From NCBI RefSeq assembly GCF_011390835.1, contig NZ_JAABRQ010000002.1:1-64000 (forward strand): DNA of 64,000 nt, given 5' to 3'. The notes beneath the pieces were generated by a model. That model was not told where the DNA came from. It saw only the letters and a list, made by a program, of their open reading frames with translations, and made no database searches. The stretch comes from Hydrogenophaga sp. (GTDB lineage: Bacteria > Pseudomonadota > Gammaproteobacteria > Burkholderiales > Burkholderiaceae_C). Below, in pieces: positions 28,415 through 40,595 of the stretch. Numbering within the stretch: position 1 is the stretch's first letter; the number at the start of each line of letters is the position of its first letter. Both the position numbers and the translations under genes were made by a program.

Positions 28415-29089
28415 ATGGCCAAACATCTCGATCTCGAAGAGCAGGAACAGCTCGATCAGCTCAAACACTTCTGGGCGCAATACGGCAACCTGATCACCTG
28501 GGTGCTGATTGCCGTGTTTGGTTCATTGGCCGCCTGGAACGGCTGGAACTACTGGCAACGCAACCAGGCGACCAAGGCCGCGGCCCTGTATGACGAGATC
28601 GACAGCGCCGCCCAGGCCAGCGATGCTGAGCGCATGGAGCGTGCACTGGCCGAGATGAAGAGCGGTTACGGCGGCACCACCTACGCCACCCAGGCCGCAC
28701 TGCTGGCGGCCAAGACCTTGCACGACACTGGCAAGATTGACGCCGCGCGCCAAGCCCTGAGCTGGGTCGCCGAAGCTTCCTCCGACAAGGCGTATCAGGC
28801 GGTTGCAAGGCTGCGCCTGGCCGGGCTCGATGTGGAGTCCAACGCGCTGGATCAGGCGCTCAAGACCCTGGAAGCCCCGGTCCCCAAGGCGTTTGAACCG
28901 CTGGTGGCCGATCGCCGCGGTGACGTGCTCATGGCGCAAGGAAAGAACGACGAGGCCAGGGCCCAGTATCAGGCGGCCTGGAGCGGATTCGCCCAGCAGG
29001 CCGAGTACCGCCGTCTGGTGGAAATCAAACTCGCCGCACTGGGTGTGGACGTCAGCGCCGCGGCTATTGCCGCGGAGGTCAGCAAGTGA
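28415..29089 (+). CDS. YfgM-like tetratricopeptide membrane protein
   Basis: 224 aa. A short cytoplasmic N-terminus rich in Glu and Gln (DLEEQEQLDQLKHFW) is followed by one membrane helix (about residues 27-47). The rest is a periplasmic TPR-like helical domain. The family partners the SecYEG/PpiD periplasmic chaperone network in E. coli. Position between hisS and bamB matches yfgM there. The stop overlaps the bamB GTG start by 4 bases. Confidence 0.88.
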   Translation: MAKHLDLEEQEQLDQLKHFWAQYGNLITWVLIAVFGSLAAWNGWNYWQRNQATKAAALYDEIDSAAQASDAERMERALAEMKSGYGGTTYATQAALLAAKTLHDTGKIDAARQALSWVAEASSDKAYQAVARLRLAGLDVESNALDQALKTLEAPVPKAFEPLVADRRGDVLMAQGKNDEARAQYQAAWSGFAQQAEYRRLVEIKLAALGVDVSAAAIAAEVSK

Positions 29090-30219
29090 GCGCGACGGCC
29101 CGGCGTTTTGCTTGGCGGATCGGTGCGGCCGCCGTGGTTGCGTTGCTGGTGTCGGCCTGTGCGTCCAACCCCAAACCCGAACCCGCGCCGTTGCCACCGG
29201 TGGCAGCGCTCATGGGCACGCAGCTGGTCTGGACGGCTCAGGTCGGCACGGCCCCGGCCACCGCTAAGCCTTTTGCATTGGGCAACCGAATTTACCTCTC
29301 CGGTGGTGCTGGCACGGTGGCGGTGATCGACGCCGAGACCGGTCGCGATGTGTGGCGCACGAGCCTCGCCACCCCGCTGGCCACTGGCGTCGGATCGGAC
29401 GGCGAAACCGCTGCGGTGGTCACGCGCGACAACGCATTGGTGGCGTTGGCCAATGGGCAGGAGCGCTGGCGCGTGCAGTTGCCAGCGCAGGTTTTCACCG
29501 CGCCGCTGGTGGCAGGCCAGCGGGTGTTCGTGGTGACCGCGGAGCGCACGGTGTTGGCCTACGATGGGGCCAGCGGCGCCCGGCTCTGGACCCAATCCCG
29601 ACCTGGTGAGCCGCTGGTGCTGCGCCAGGGCGGTGTGCTGCTTGCGGTGGGTGACACCCTGGTGGTTGGTCTCTCCGGCCGGTTGACCGGGCTCAACCCC
29701 CAAAGCGGTGCTGTTCGCTGGGAAGCACCGATCGCCACCGCGCGCGGCACCAACGAAGTCGAGCGCCTTGTGGACCTGGTCGGTCCGATCAGTCGGGTCG
29801 GTAGCTCAGTTTGCGCTCGCGCCTATTCCGCCGCGGTTGGCTGTGTGGATGCGGCGCGGGGCAGCGTGGCCTGGAACCAGCCAGCGCAGGGTGCCACGGG
29901 GCTGGGTGGCGACGACCGGCTGGTGTTTGGCACCGAGTCGGATGGCCGCGTGCGCGCCTGGCAACGCGCTGATGGCGCGGTGGCCTGGACGTCGGAACGA
30001 CTGAAGTACCGCGACCTCAGCGCGCCGCTGGCGGTGGGCCGGGTGGTGGCGCTGGGCGATGCCTCGGGCACGCTGCATTTGCTGTCGCGCGAAGACGGCA
30101 GCGAACTCACGCGCCTGAGCACCGACGGCTCGGCCGTCATTGGCTCTCCGGTGGTCGCCGGGCAGGTACTGGTGGCGCAGACTCGCAACGGCGGCGTCTT
30201 CGCCTGGCGCCCGCAGTAG
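29086..30219 (+). CDS. bamB: outer membrane protein assembly factor BamB
   Basis: 377 aa. This lipoprotein (lipobox LLVSAC, Cys25) forms an eight-bladed beta-propeller of PQQ-like repeats, for example GTVAVIDAETGRDVWRTSL and RTVLAYDGASGARLWTQ. It is a scaffold subunit of the BAM complex, together with BamD encoded at 18070. The start is a GTG that overlaps the previous stop (GTGA). Confidence 0.93.
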   Translation: MSATARRFAWRIGAAAVVALLVSACASNPKPEPAPLPPVAALMGTQLVWTAQVGTAPATAKPFALGNRIYLSGGAGTVAVIDAETGRDVWRTSLATPLATGVGSDGETAAVVTRDNALVALANGQERWRVQLPAQVFTAPLVAGQRVFVVTAERTVLAYDGASGARLWTQSRPGEPLVLRQGGVLLAVGDTLVVGLSGRLTGLNPQSGAVRWEAPIATARGTNEVERLVDLVGPISRVGSSVCARAYSAAVGCVDAARGSVAWNQPAQGATGLGGDDRLVFGTESDGRVRAWQRADGAVAWTSERLKYRDLSAPLAVGRVVALGDASGTLHLLSREDGSELTRLSTDGSAVIGSPVVAGQVLVAQTRNGGVFAWRPQ

Positions 30220-30327
30220 GCGCGGCTCGCCCCAACTCCGCCGGGTCGTTTCTGGACCGCCTGGCAGGGCCGGTGAAGCCGGCCCAGTGGACCGCGCGGC
30301 GGTCCATGCCATGAAAGGATGCTTGTT

Positions 30328-31662
30328 ATGAAACCCGTCATCGCCCTGGTGGGGCGGCCCAATGTGGGCAAGTCCACCCTGTTCAACCGGCTGACGGGCA
30401 CCCGCGACGCCATCGTGGCCGATTTCGCCGGCCTCACGCGCGACCGCCATTACGGCAAAGGGCGCGCCGGCGCACACGAGTACATCGTGATCGACACCGG
30501 CGGCTTTGAGCCGGACGCCGCTGAAGGCATCTACCGCGAGATGGCTAAGCAGACCCGCCAGGCTGTGGCCGAGTCGGATGTGGTGGTCTTTGTGGTTGAC
30601 GCCCGCGCTGGCATCAGCGCCCAAGATCACGAAATCGCGCACTACCTGCGCCGCCTGGGCAAGCCGACCGTGCTGGTGGCCAACAAGGCCGAGGGCATGA
30701 CGCAGGGCCTGCAGCTGGTCGAGTTTTTCGAACTCGGGCTTGGGGAGGTGATGCCAGTCTCCAGCGCCCACGGCCAAGGCGTGCGCTCCATGCTGGACGC
30801 CGCGCTGCAGGCCGTGCCCGGCTTGGCCGAGGAAGACGAAGCCGACGTTGAAGCCGACACAGGCGTGATCCGCCTGGCGGTAGCAGGTCGCCCCAATGTC
30901 GGCAAGTCCACGCTGATCAACGTCTGGCTCGGCGAGGAGCGCCTGGTGGCGTTTGACCTGCCCGGTACCACGCGAGACGCGATTTCGGTGCCGTTCGAGC
31001 GCGACGGCAAGCAGTTCGAGCTGATCGACACCGCGGGCCTGCGGCGCAAAGGCAAGGTTTTCGAGGCGATCGAGAAGTTTTCGGTGGTCAAGACCCTGCA
31101 GGCGATTGAAAAAGCCCATGTGGTGCTGCTGTTGCTGGATGCTACGCAGGGCGTGACCGATCAGGACGCACACATCGCCGGCTTCATCCTGGAGAGCGGC
31201 CGGGCCGTGGTACTGGCAATCAACAAATGGGACGCGGTGGACGCCTACCAGCGCGAGCAAATCGAGCGTCAAATTGAAACCCGGTTGGCCTTCCTGAAAT
31301 TTGCCTCGTTGCATTTGATTTCGGCCAAGAAGCGCCAGGGTCTGGCGCCAGTCTGGAAATCCATCATCCAGGCGCAAACCTCAGCCATGCGCAAGATGTC
31401 CACGCCGGTGCTCACCCGCCTGCTGCAGGAAGCGGTGGCCTTTCAGGCGCCGCAGCGCACTGGCATGTTCCGGCCCAAGATGCGCTATGCGCACCAAGGC
31501 GGCATGAATCCGCCGGTGATCGTGATTCATGGCAATTCGCTGCAGCACGTGCCCGATGCCTACAAGCGCTTCCTGGAAGGGCGCTTCCGCAAGGCCTTCG
31601 ACCTGGTCGGCACACCGCTGCGCATTGAATTCAAGACCTCGGACAATCCCTTCAAGGAGTAG
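30328..31662 (+). CDS. der: ribosome biogenesis GTPase Der (EngA)
   Basis: 444 aa. It has two GTPase domains in tandem, each with its own [10 protein letters not shown]-loop (residues about 8-16 and 188-196), then a C-terminal KH-like domain ending PFKE. It is needed for 50S subunit maturation. The ATG at 30328 has AGGA about ten bases before it; an in-frame ATG three codons earlier (30319) is possible. Confidence 0.96.
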   Translation: MKPVIALVGRPNVGKSTLFNRLTGTRDAIVADFAGLTRDRHYGKGRAGAHEYIVIDTGGFEPDAAEGIYREMAKQTRQAVAESDVVVFVVDARAGISAQDHEIAHYLRRLGKPTVLVANKAEGMTQGLQLVEFFELGLGEVMPVSSAHGQGVRSMLDAALQAVPGLAEEDEADVEADTGVIRLAVAGRPNVGKSTLINVWLGEERLVAFDLPGTTRDAISVPFERDGKQFELIDTAGLRRKGKVFEAIEKFSVVKTLQAIEKAHVVLLLLDATQGVTDQDAHIAGFILESGRAVVLAINKWDAVDAYQREQIERQIETRLAFLKFASLHLISAKKRQGLAPVWKSIIQAQTSAMRKMSTPVLTRLLQEAVAFQAPQRTGMFRPKMRYAHQGGMNPPVIVIHGNSLQHVPDAYKRFLEGRFRKAFDLVGTPLRIEFKTSDNPFKE

Positions 31663-31750
31663 GCCTGACGGCTAGGCTCTGGAAGCTCACCTGCGCTCCT
31701 GTGGTAAGGTCTGCGGTCTAACAACTATTTCTTTGAACACGGAGCATATC

Positions 31751-32005
31751 GTGAGTAACAACAAAGGCCAGCTCTTGCAAGATCCCTTCCTGAACCAGCT
31801 GCGCCGGGAGCATGTGCCGGTGTCGATTTACCTGGTCAACGGCATCAAGTTGCAGGGCCAGATTGAATCGTTCGACCAGTACGTGGTGCTGCTGCGCAAC
31901 ACGGTCACGCAGATGGTCTACAAACACGCCATTTCCACCATCGTGCCGGGCCGCCCGGTGCAGTTCTCCGCCGCCGCCGGTGCGGAAGAACCTGCCGCGT
32001 CTTGA
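31751..32005 (+). CDS. hfq: RNA chaperone Hfq
   Basis: 84 aa. It is an Sm-fold protein whose hexamer pairs small RNAs with messengers. Sm1 ([21 protein letters not shown]) and Sm2 ([11 protein letters not shown]) are intact. The start is the GTG at 31751, with GGAG 8 bases upstream, giving the normal opening [19 protein letters not shown] 18 bases earlier is rejected for lack of a ribosome-binding site. The tail after Sm2 is short and Ala-rich. Confidence 0.96.
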   Translation: MSNNKGQLLQDPFLNQLRREHVPVSIYLVNGIKLQGQIESFDQYVVLLRNTVTQMVYKHAISTIVPGRPVQFSAAAGAEEPAAS

Positions 32006-32069
32006 CCCGGTCGCAGCATGGCCCCTCGCCCATAGGCGAATGGCTGCTTCTCGTGCCGGTTAGGCGGTT

Positions 32070-33254
32070 TTGAGCGCCCCATCTGCGTCATCCACTTCGC
32101 CCCCGTCGGTCATCCTGGTCGGGGTGGATTTTGGTGGCGATCCATTTGACGCTTCGCTGGAAGAGCTGGGTCTGCTGGCACAGACTGCCGGCTACGCAGT
32201 AGCCGAGCGGGTGGCTTGCAAGCGGCGAGCCCCTGACCCGGCTTTGTTCGTCGGCTCGGGCAAAGCCGAAGAAATCCAGATGTTGGCCCAGTCAACGGGC
32301 GCCAGCGAAATCCTCTTCGACAACGCCCTAAGCCCGGCGCAACAACGCAATCTCGAGCGCCTCATGGGTATGCCGGTGAACGACCGCACGCTGCTGATCC
32401 TGGAGATCTTCGCCCAGCGCGCCCGCAGCCACGAGGGCAAGTTGCAAGTTGAATTGGCCCGGCTGCAGTACCTCTCCACCCGTCTGGTTCGGCGCTGGTC
32501 CCACCTGGAGCGCCAGAGCGGCGGCATCGGCATGCGAGGCGGCCCGGGCGAGACCCAGATCGAGCTGGACCGTCGCATGATTGGCGAGGCCATCAAGCGC
32601 ACCAAGGAGCGGCTGGTCAAGCTCAAGAAACAGCGCGCCACCCAGCGGCGCCAGCGCGAACGGCGCGACGCCTTCACCATTTCGCTGGTGGGTTACACCA
32701 ACGCCGGCAAGTCTTCCCTGTTCAATGCCCTGGTCAAAGCCCGCGCCTACGCAGCCGACCAGCTGTTTGCCACACTCGATACCACCACCCGCCAGCTGTA
32801 TCTGGGGGAAGCGGGGCGATCGGTATCGCTGTCCGACACAGTGGGGTTCATTCGAGACCTGCCCCATGGCCTGGTCGACGCTTTTGCTGCCACGCTGCAG
32901 GAGGCCACCGAAGCCGACCTGTTGCTGCATGTGGTCGATGCATCCAACCCGTCGCATCCTGAGCAGATCGCTTCCGTGCTGTCGGTGCTGAAGGAAATCG
33001 GTGCCGATCAGGTGCCGCAGGTGCTGGTGTTCAACAAGCTCGACGCCATGGCGCCCGACCGGATGCCGCAGCGCTTGAGCGATGTGATGGAACTCGAAGG
33101 GCAAACCGTGCCTCGTATTTTCGTCAGTGCCCGCGAAGGCACTGGTCTGCCCGAGCTGAGGGCCTTGTTGGCGCAACGCGTGTTGGCCACGGCGGGCGGA
33201 TCAACCGGAGATACCCCGGGGCAACGACCCGACTTCGAGAATGTGCTGCCCTGA
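32070..33254 (+). CDS. hflX: GTPase HflX
   Basis: 394 aa. The N-terminal HflX domain carries the GSGK and NALSPAQQRNLE blocks. A coiled linker (RRMIGEAIKRTKERLVKLKKQ) leads to the G domain with P-loop GYTNAGKSS near residue 210 and DTVGFIRDLP. It rescues or splits stalled ribosomes under stress. The only start that fits is the TTG at 32070, preceded by AGGCGG. It lies in the conserved hfq-hflX-hflK-hflC order. Confidence 0.94.
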   Translation: MSAPSASSTSPPSVILVGVDFGGDPFDASLEELGLLAQTAGYAVAERVACKRRAPDPALFVGSGKAEEIQMLAQSTGASEILFDNALSPAQQRNLERLMGMPVNDRTLLILEIFAQRARSHEGKLQVELARLQYLSTRLVRRWSHLERQSGGIGMRGGPGETQIELDRRMIGEAIKRTKERLVKLKKQRATQRRQRERRDAFTISLVGYTNAGKSSLFNALVKARAYAADQLFATLDTTTRQLYLGEAGRSVSLSDTVGFIRDLPHGLVDAFAATLQEATEADLLLHVVDASNPSHPEQIASVLSVLKEIGADQVPQVLVFNKLDAMAPDRMPQRLSDVMELEGQTVPRIFVSAREGTGLPELRALLAQRVLATAGGSTGDTPGQRPDFENVLP

Positions 33255-33284
33255 TTGGGCACAATGTAGGCATCTGTTCCTTTT

Positions 33285-34715
33285 ATGCATAGCAAAAGTT
33301 GGTCATCCATGGACTTGAATCTGCCTTCCCCTGCCCGCGACGCTGAGCGGGGTTCGCCTGACAGCCCGCGCCGCCACTGGAGCAACCTGTGGGGCGTGTT
33401 CAACCTCAATGATCCCCGCTGGGGCCGCGGCGACGATGGTGCGCGCGAAGACAAGGCGCCCGATGAAGAGGGCGGCAAGCGCCCTGACGAAGAGTCCAAA
33501 CCCAGCCGCGATCAGCGGCCGCGTGGTCAAGGCCCCAACCAGGGACCTCCTGACCTCGACGAGCTCTGGCGCGATTTCAACCGCAAGCTCGGTGGTCTGC
33601 TGGGCGGCAAGGGTGGACGTGGCGGTGGTAACGGCGCGGGCGGAGGCGGTGGCGGCATTCCCAGTTTCAACCCCAGCCCGAAAACCACCGGCATTGGCGC
33701 GGGGCTTATCGCGGGCGTGGCCGCCCTGATTTGGCTCGGTACCGGCTTCTTCATCGTGCAAGAAGGTCAGCAGGCCGTGATCACCCAGTTTGGCAAGTAC
33801 CACAGCACAGTGGGCGCCGGTTTCAACTGGCGGCTTCCCTACCCGGTGCAGCGCCACGAAACCGTGTTCGTGACCCAGATCCGCTCGGTGGACGTAGGGC
33901 GCGACAACATCGTGCCGGCGACCGGTCTGCGCGAGTCGGGCATGCTGACCGAAGACGAAAACATCGTCGAGATCAAGTTCGCGGTCCAGTACCGCTTGAG
34001 CGATGCCCGAGCGTTCCTGTTTGAAAGCCGCGACCCCGATGCGTCGGTGGTCAAGGTGGCCGAAACGGCGGTGCGCGAAGTGGTGGGCAAGATGAAGATG
34101 GACGCGGCGCTGGCCGAAGAGCGCGATCAGATCGCGCCCCGCGTGCGCGCCCTCATGCAGACCATCCTGGACCGCTACAAGGTGGGTGTCGAGATCGTCG
34201 GTATCAACCTCCAGCAAGGTGGTGTGCGACCACCCGAGCAGGTGCAGGCGGCGTTTGACGATGTGCTCAAGGCCGGTCAGGAGCGCGAACGCGCCAAAAA
34301 CGAAGCCCAGGCCTACGCCAACGACGTGGTGCCGCGCGCCCGCGGTGCAGCCTCGCGTCTGACCGAAGAGGCCGCCGGTTACAACGCGCGCATCGTGGCT
34401 CAGGCCGAAGGTGATTCGCAGCGCTTCAGCTCGGTGCTCGCCGAGTACCAGAAGGCGCCGCAAGTGACGCGCGAGCGCCTGTACATCGATGCCATGCAGG
34501 AGATCTACAGCAACACCACCAAGGTGCTGATCGATTCCAAGGCGGGCAACAACCTGCTCTACCTGCCGTTGGACAAGATCATGCAGATGACCGGCCAGCC
34601 AGCTGCAGCGGGTGCCGCTTCGACGTCCGCGCCGCCCGCCTCGCAACCCGCTTCCACGCCGGCCAGCCGAAGCCTCGATGCCGCCGCGCGTTCGCGCGAG
34701 CGCGAGAGCCGTTGA
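33285..34715 (+). CDS. hflK: FtsH protease regulator HflK
   Basis: 476 aa. A hydrophilic, Gly/Asp-rich N-terminal region (about 120 residues) precedes a membrane helix (about 130-160). The SPFH/prohibitin domain follows, including VQYRLSDARAFLFESRDP and the coiled helix KAGQERERAKNEAQAYAN. It forms the HflKC cage around the FtsH membrane protease. An alternative ATG at 33309 (MDLNLPSP) would drop 8 residues; neither start has a strong ribosome-binding site. Confidence 0.94.
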   Translation: MHSKSWSSMDLNLPSPARDAERGSPDSPRRHWSNLWGVFNLNDPRWGRGDDGAREDKAPDEEGGKRPDEESKPSRDQRPRGQGPNQGPPDLDELWRDFNRKLGGLLGGKGGRGGGNGAGGGGGGIPSFNPSPKTTGIGAGLIAGVAALIWLGTGFFIVQEGQQAVITQFGKYHSTVGAGFNWRLPYPVQRHETVFVTQIRSVDVGRDNIVPATGLRESGMLTEDENIVEIKFAVQYRLSDARAFLFESRDPDASVVKVAETAVREVVGKMKMDAALAEERDQIAPRVRALMQTILDRYKVGVEIVGINLQQGGVRPPEQVQAAFDDVLKAGQERERAKNEAQAYANDVVPRARGAASRLTEEAAGYNARIVAQAEGDSQRFSSVLAEYQKAPQVTRERLYIDAMQEIYSNTTKVLIDSKAGNNLLYLPLDKIMQMTGQPAAAGAASTSAPPASQPASTPASRSLDAAARSRERESR

Positions 34716-34746
34716 AGCTCCTACACGCGATCAGAGAGTCACGCAT

Positions 34747-35640
34747 ATGAACAAACTGGGTTTCATCCTCACTTCACTCGTGGTGGCGCTTGCCATCGCC
34801 AGCTCCATGCTGTTCGTGGTGGATCAGCGCCAATTCGGCGTGGTGTTCCAGCTCGGACAGATCAAGCAGGTGGTCACCGACCCCGGCCTGAACTTCAAGC
34901 TACCGCCGCCGTTTCAGAACGTGTCGTACATCGACAAGCGCCTGCTCACCCTGGAGAGCACCGACACCGAGCCCATGCTGACGGCCGAAAAGCAGCGGGT
35001 GGTTATCGACTGGTATGTGCGCTGGCGCATCAGCGAGCCGCAGGAATACATCCGAAATGTGGGCATCAACGAGCGCGCTGGTGCGCTGCAGCTTAACCGC
35101 GTGGTGCGCAACTCGTTCCAGCAGGAAGTGAACCGCCGCACGGTCAACGAGCTGCTGTCCAGCCGCCGTGAACAGCTCATGGCCGATGTGAAAGACCAAG
35201 TGCTGGCGGCGGTGCGTGGCGCCGAGAAGCCATGGGGCATGGACGTGGTGGATGTGCGCATCACCCGGGTGGATTACGCAGAGAGCATCACCGGTGAGGT
35301 TTATCGCCGCATGGAGGCCGAGCGCAAGCGCGTGGCCAACGAACTGAGGTCGACCGGCTTTGCCGAGGGCGAGAAGATCCGGGCAGATGCCGATCGCCAG
35401 CGCGAGGTGATCGTGTCCGAGGCCTACCGAGACGCCCAGCAAATCAAAGGCGAGGGTGACGCTAAGGCCGCAGCCCTTTTCTCCGACGCCTTCGGCCGCG
35501 ATCCGGCATTTGCGCAGTTCTACCGCAGCCTGGACGCCTATCGCGCCAGTTTCTCTGGCAAGTCCGACGTGCTGGTGATCGATCCCTCGTCTGAGTTCTT
35601 CAAGGCCTTGCGCGGCAGCAATCCCAATAGCACCCGCTGA
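34747..35640 (+). CDS. hflC: FtsH protease regulator HflC
   Basis: 297 aa. An N-terminal signal anchor (residues 1-23) is followed by an SPFH domain beginning VDQRQFGVVFQLGQIKQV, then the coiled-coil AERKRVANELRSTGFAEGEKI region. It pairs with HflK. The ATG at 34747 lies 31 bases after the hflK stop. Confidence 0.95.
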   Translation: MNKLGFILTSLVVALAIASSMLFVVDQRQFGVVFQLGQIKQVVTDPGLNFKLPPPFQNVSYIDKRLLTLESTDTEPMLTAEKQRVVIDWYVRWRISEPQEYIRNVGINERAGALQLNRVVRNSFQQEVNRRTVNELLSSRREQLMADVKDQVLAAVRGAEKPWGMDVVDVRITRVDYAESITGEVYRRMEAERKRVANELRSTGFAEGEKIRADADRQREVIVSEAYRDAQQIKGEGDAKAAALFSDAFGRDPAFAQFYRSLDAYRASFSGKSDVLVIDPSSEFFKALRGSNPNSTR

Positions 35641-35646
35641 TCGGTC

Positions 35647-35832
35647 ATGGCCGATTTGCTGTGGCCGGCGCTGGCGCTGGTCCTGATCCTGGAAGGACTG
35701 CTGCCCTTCGTCGCACCTGGGCTCTGGCGTCGGGTGTTTGCCGAGATGACCCGCCTGCAGGATGGGCAGGTGCGGTTTTTTGGACTGTGTTGTGTGCTGT
35801 CGGGTCTGCTGCTCTGGTGGGCCGTGACCTGA
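35647..35832 (+). CDS. DUF2065 family small membrane protein
   Basis: 61 aa with two hydrophobic helices (residues about 4-25 and 43-60) around a short loop ending in RLQDGQVRFFG. This family typically follows hflC in proteobacteria, as here, 6 bases after its stop. Its function is unknown; it is probably an inner-membrane accessory to the HflKC complex. Confidence 0.88.
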   Translation: MADLLWPALALVLILEGLLPFVAPGLWRRVFAEMTRLQDGQVRFFGLCCVLSGLLLWWAVT

Positions 35833-35904
35833 CAGAAAAGGATTCGCTGCGGTTGGATCACCCAGCGTCCCGTCAACGGGCGAAAAGCACGGGAGGCGGC
35901 CCGG

Positions 35905-35910
35905 TAAAAT
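35905..35910 (+). promoter_or_regulatory. candidate -10 box before hisZ
   Basis: TAAAAT lies 30 bases before the hisZ start codon in the 102-base gap after the DUF2065 gene. No clear -35 box is at the right distance. Confidence 0.35.
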
Positions 35911-35934
35911 CACCGTTTTAACAGCCTGCCCAAC

Positions 35935-38503
<2,569 letters not shown>

Positions 38504-38563
38504 GGCGCCAGCGCGCCACGCTGTTCCTGCACCATCCCCAACCGACCACCCCATGGAGCGCCC

Positions 38564-39088
38564 ATGCTGACCGAAGACGGCAAACACCTGTACGTGTCCT
38601 ACGACGAGTACCACAACCTCATCGAAAAGCTCGCACTCAAGGTCTACCAATCGGAATGGCAGTTCGACACCATCCTGTGCCTGGCGCGCGGAGGCATGCG
38701 GCCGGGTGACATCCTCTCTCGCATCTTCGACGTGCCGCTGGCCATCATGTCCACCAGCTCCTACCGGGCCAACGCCGGCACCGAGCAGGGCAATCTGGAC
38801 ATTGCGCGCTACATCACCACGCCCAAGGGGGAGATCGCGGGCAAGGTGCTGCTGGTGGACGATCTGGCCGACTCTGGCCACACGCTCAAGGCGGTGATCG
38901 ACCTGCTGAAAAACAACTATGCCCCCATCACCGAACTGCGCAGCGCAGTGATCTGGACCAAGCAGCTCTCCAGCTTCACGCCAGACTATTCGGTCGAGTT
39001 CCTGCCCACCAACCCCTGGATCCACCAGCCGTTTGAAGGCTATGACAGCCTGCGGCCCGCGCAACTGCTCGAAAAATGGCAATTGTGA
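38564..39088 (+). CDS. purine-type phosphoribosyltransferase
   Basis: 174 aa. The PRPP-binding loop is VLLVDDLADSGHTL (residues about 104-117), and CLARGGMRPGDILSR lies before it. The fold matches hypoxanthine/xanthine-type phosphoribosyltransferases that salvage bases by transfer from PRPP. Position just after purA fits a purine role, but which base is used cannot be read from the sequence. Confidence 0.87.
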   Translation: MLTEDGKHLYVSYDEYHNLIEKLALKVYQSEWQFDTILCLARGGMRPGDILSRIFDVPLAIMSTSSYRANAGTEQGNLDIARYITTPKGEIAGKVLLVDDLADSGHTLKAVIDLLKNNYAPITELRSAVIWTKQLSSFTPDYSVEFLPTNPWIHQPFEGYDSLRPAQLLEKWQL

Positions 39089-39091
39089 GGA

Positions 39092-39172
39092 TGACCCCCA
39101 CGCTCCACCGCTCTGCGGGTCGCTTCCTCACGAGGGGACGCGTTTCGGCTTGGGGCGGCCCGTCGCCGAAAA
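39092..39172 (+). repeat. GC-rich intergenic element (copy C)
   Basis: The gap before metC contains CGCTCCACCGCTCTGCGGG, then CACGAGGGGAC, then GCTTGGGGCGGCC. These blocks match copy B (15100-15175, opposite strand) in order and spacing. The element occupies nearly the whole 91-base gap. Confidence 0.55.
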
Positions 39173-39179
39173 CTCTTTG

Positions 39180-40370
39180 ATGCCGATGCGCAAGCTCTCC
39201 ACCCAGCTCATTCACCACCCCTACAAGCCCCCCGCGGGATTTGAGGCCTTGCCGCCTGCGGTTCACAAAGCTTCGACCGTCATCTTTCCGAGCGTGCACG
39301 CGCTGCGCAGCCAGGAGTGGAAAGACAAGAGCGGCTACACCTACGGCCTGCACGGCACGCCGACCACGTTCACGCTGGAAGAGCGCATCGCCACCATCGA
39401 GGGTGGGCGTTATTGTGTGCTGGCGCCCAGTGGGCTGTCGGCGGTGTCCCTGGTCGACATGGCCTTTTTGCGTCAGGGCGACGAGCTGCTGATTCCGGAC
39501 AACGCCTATGGCCCGGGCAAGGCGTTTGCCGCCGGTGAGCTGGCGGGCTGGGGCATCACCCACCGCTACTACGACTCGCAGAACCCGGCCGATCTGGCGC
39601 GCAAGATTTCACCCGCGACGCGACTGGTATGGCTGGAGGCGCCGGGCTCGATCACCCTGGAATATCCCGACATCCCCGCGCTGGTCGACGTGGTGCGTGC
39701 TGCCAACGCCGGGCGCGAGCGCGCCATCGTCACCGTGCTGGACAATACCTGGGGCGCGGGCATTGCGTTCAACGCTTTTGATCTGGGCGTGGACGTGTCC
39801 ATGCAGGCGCTCACCAAATACCCGAGCGGCGGCGCTGACGTGCTCATGGGTTCGGTGGTGACGAGGGACGAGGCGCTGCACCAGCAGGTGCTTTTGTGCC
39901 ACATGCGCCTGGGCCTCAACGTGGGCGCCAACGACGCCGAACTGGTCTTGCGGGGCTTGCCCAGCATGGCGCTGCGCTACCACGCACAGGATGTCACCAC
40001 CCGGCAACTGGCCACCTGGATGGCCCAGCAGCCCGGCGTGAGCCAGGTGTTTCATCCGGCCTTGCCCAGCTCGCCGGGCCACGCCACCTGGCAGCGCGAT
40101 GCCACCGCCGCCGCCTGCCTGTTCAGCGCGGCCTTCGACGAACGCTTCAGCCAGGTGCAGATCGATGCGTTTTGCGATAGGCTGGCTTTGTTCAAGCTCG
40201 GCTGGAGCTGGGCCGGGCCGATCAGCCTCTGTGCGCCCTACAACATGCCCTCCATTCGCACCAAGCCCTGGCCCCACCGGGGCGGCTTGGTGCGCTTTGC
40301 GGTCGGCCTGGAAGCTCCCGATGACCTGCAGGCCGATCTTGCCCAGGCGCTGCAGGCGCTGACCGACTGA
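39180..40370 (+). CDS. metC: cystathionine beta-lyase
   Basis: 396 aa. This PLP enzyme of the Cys/Met metabolism family splits cystathionine to homocysteine in methionine synthesis. The PLP lysine is in MQALTKYPSGGADVLMGS near residue 212. The substrate and cofactor blocks YTYGLHGTPTTFTLEE and LAPSGLSAVSLVDM are present. The ATG at 39180 follows the gap repeat; a second ATG two codons on (MRKLS) is possible. Related gamma-lyases cannot be fully excluded. Confidence 0.9.
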   Translation: MPMRKLSTQLIHHPYKPPAGFEALPPAVHKASTVIFPSVHALRSQEWKDKSGYTYGLHGTPTTFTLEERIATIEGGRYCVLAPSGLSAVSLVDMAFLRQGDELLIPDNAYGPGKAFAAGELAGWGITHRYYDSQNPADLARKISPATRLVWLEAPGSITLEYPDIPALVDVVRAANAGRERAIVTVLDNTWGAGIAFNAFDLGVDVSMQALTKYPSGGADVLMGSVVTRDEALHQQVLLCHMRLGLNVGANDAELVLRGLPSMALRYHAQDVTTRQLATWMAQQPGVSQVFHPALPSSPGHATWQRDATAAACLFSAAFDERFSQVQIDAFCDRLALFKLGWSWAGPISLCAPYNMPSIRTKPWPHRGGLVRFAVGLEAPDDLQADLAQALQALTD

Positions 40371-40400
40371 TTTTTTCAACCCTCAGACAGAAAGACTGTT

Positions 40401-40595
40401 TTGGCCACTCCCAATTACGGATACGAAAAACGCCAGCGCGAGCTGGCCAAGAAGAAAAAGAAGGAGGAGAAGCTGCGTGCCAAGGCGGCGGGCAAGCCTT
40501 ACAACGAGGCGGACGATGCACCCGCCGACGATGGTGCGCAGGCGCCCGGTGCCCAGCCCGCCACACCCGGTGAGGGCGGAGACGGTACCGATTAA
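40401..40595 (+). CDS. small charged protein of unknown function
   Basis: 64 aa. The N-terminal half is very basic (GYEKRQRELAKKKKKEEKL) and the C-terminal half acidic and Pro/Gly-rich, so it is probably disordered. It starts with TTG at 40401, 30 bases after metC, with a purine-rich stretch CAGACAGAAAGA before it. Similar short proteins with this pattern occur in Burkholderiales. Its last 4 bases overlap the end of mnmH on the other strand. Confidence 0.7.
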   Translation: MATPNYGYEKRQRELAKKKKKEEKLRAKAAGKPYNEADDAPADDGAQAPGAQPATPGEGGDGTD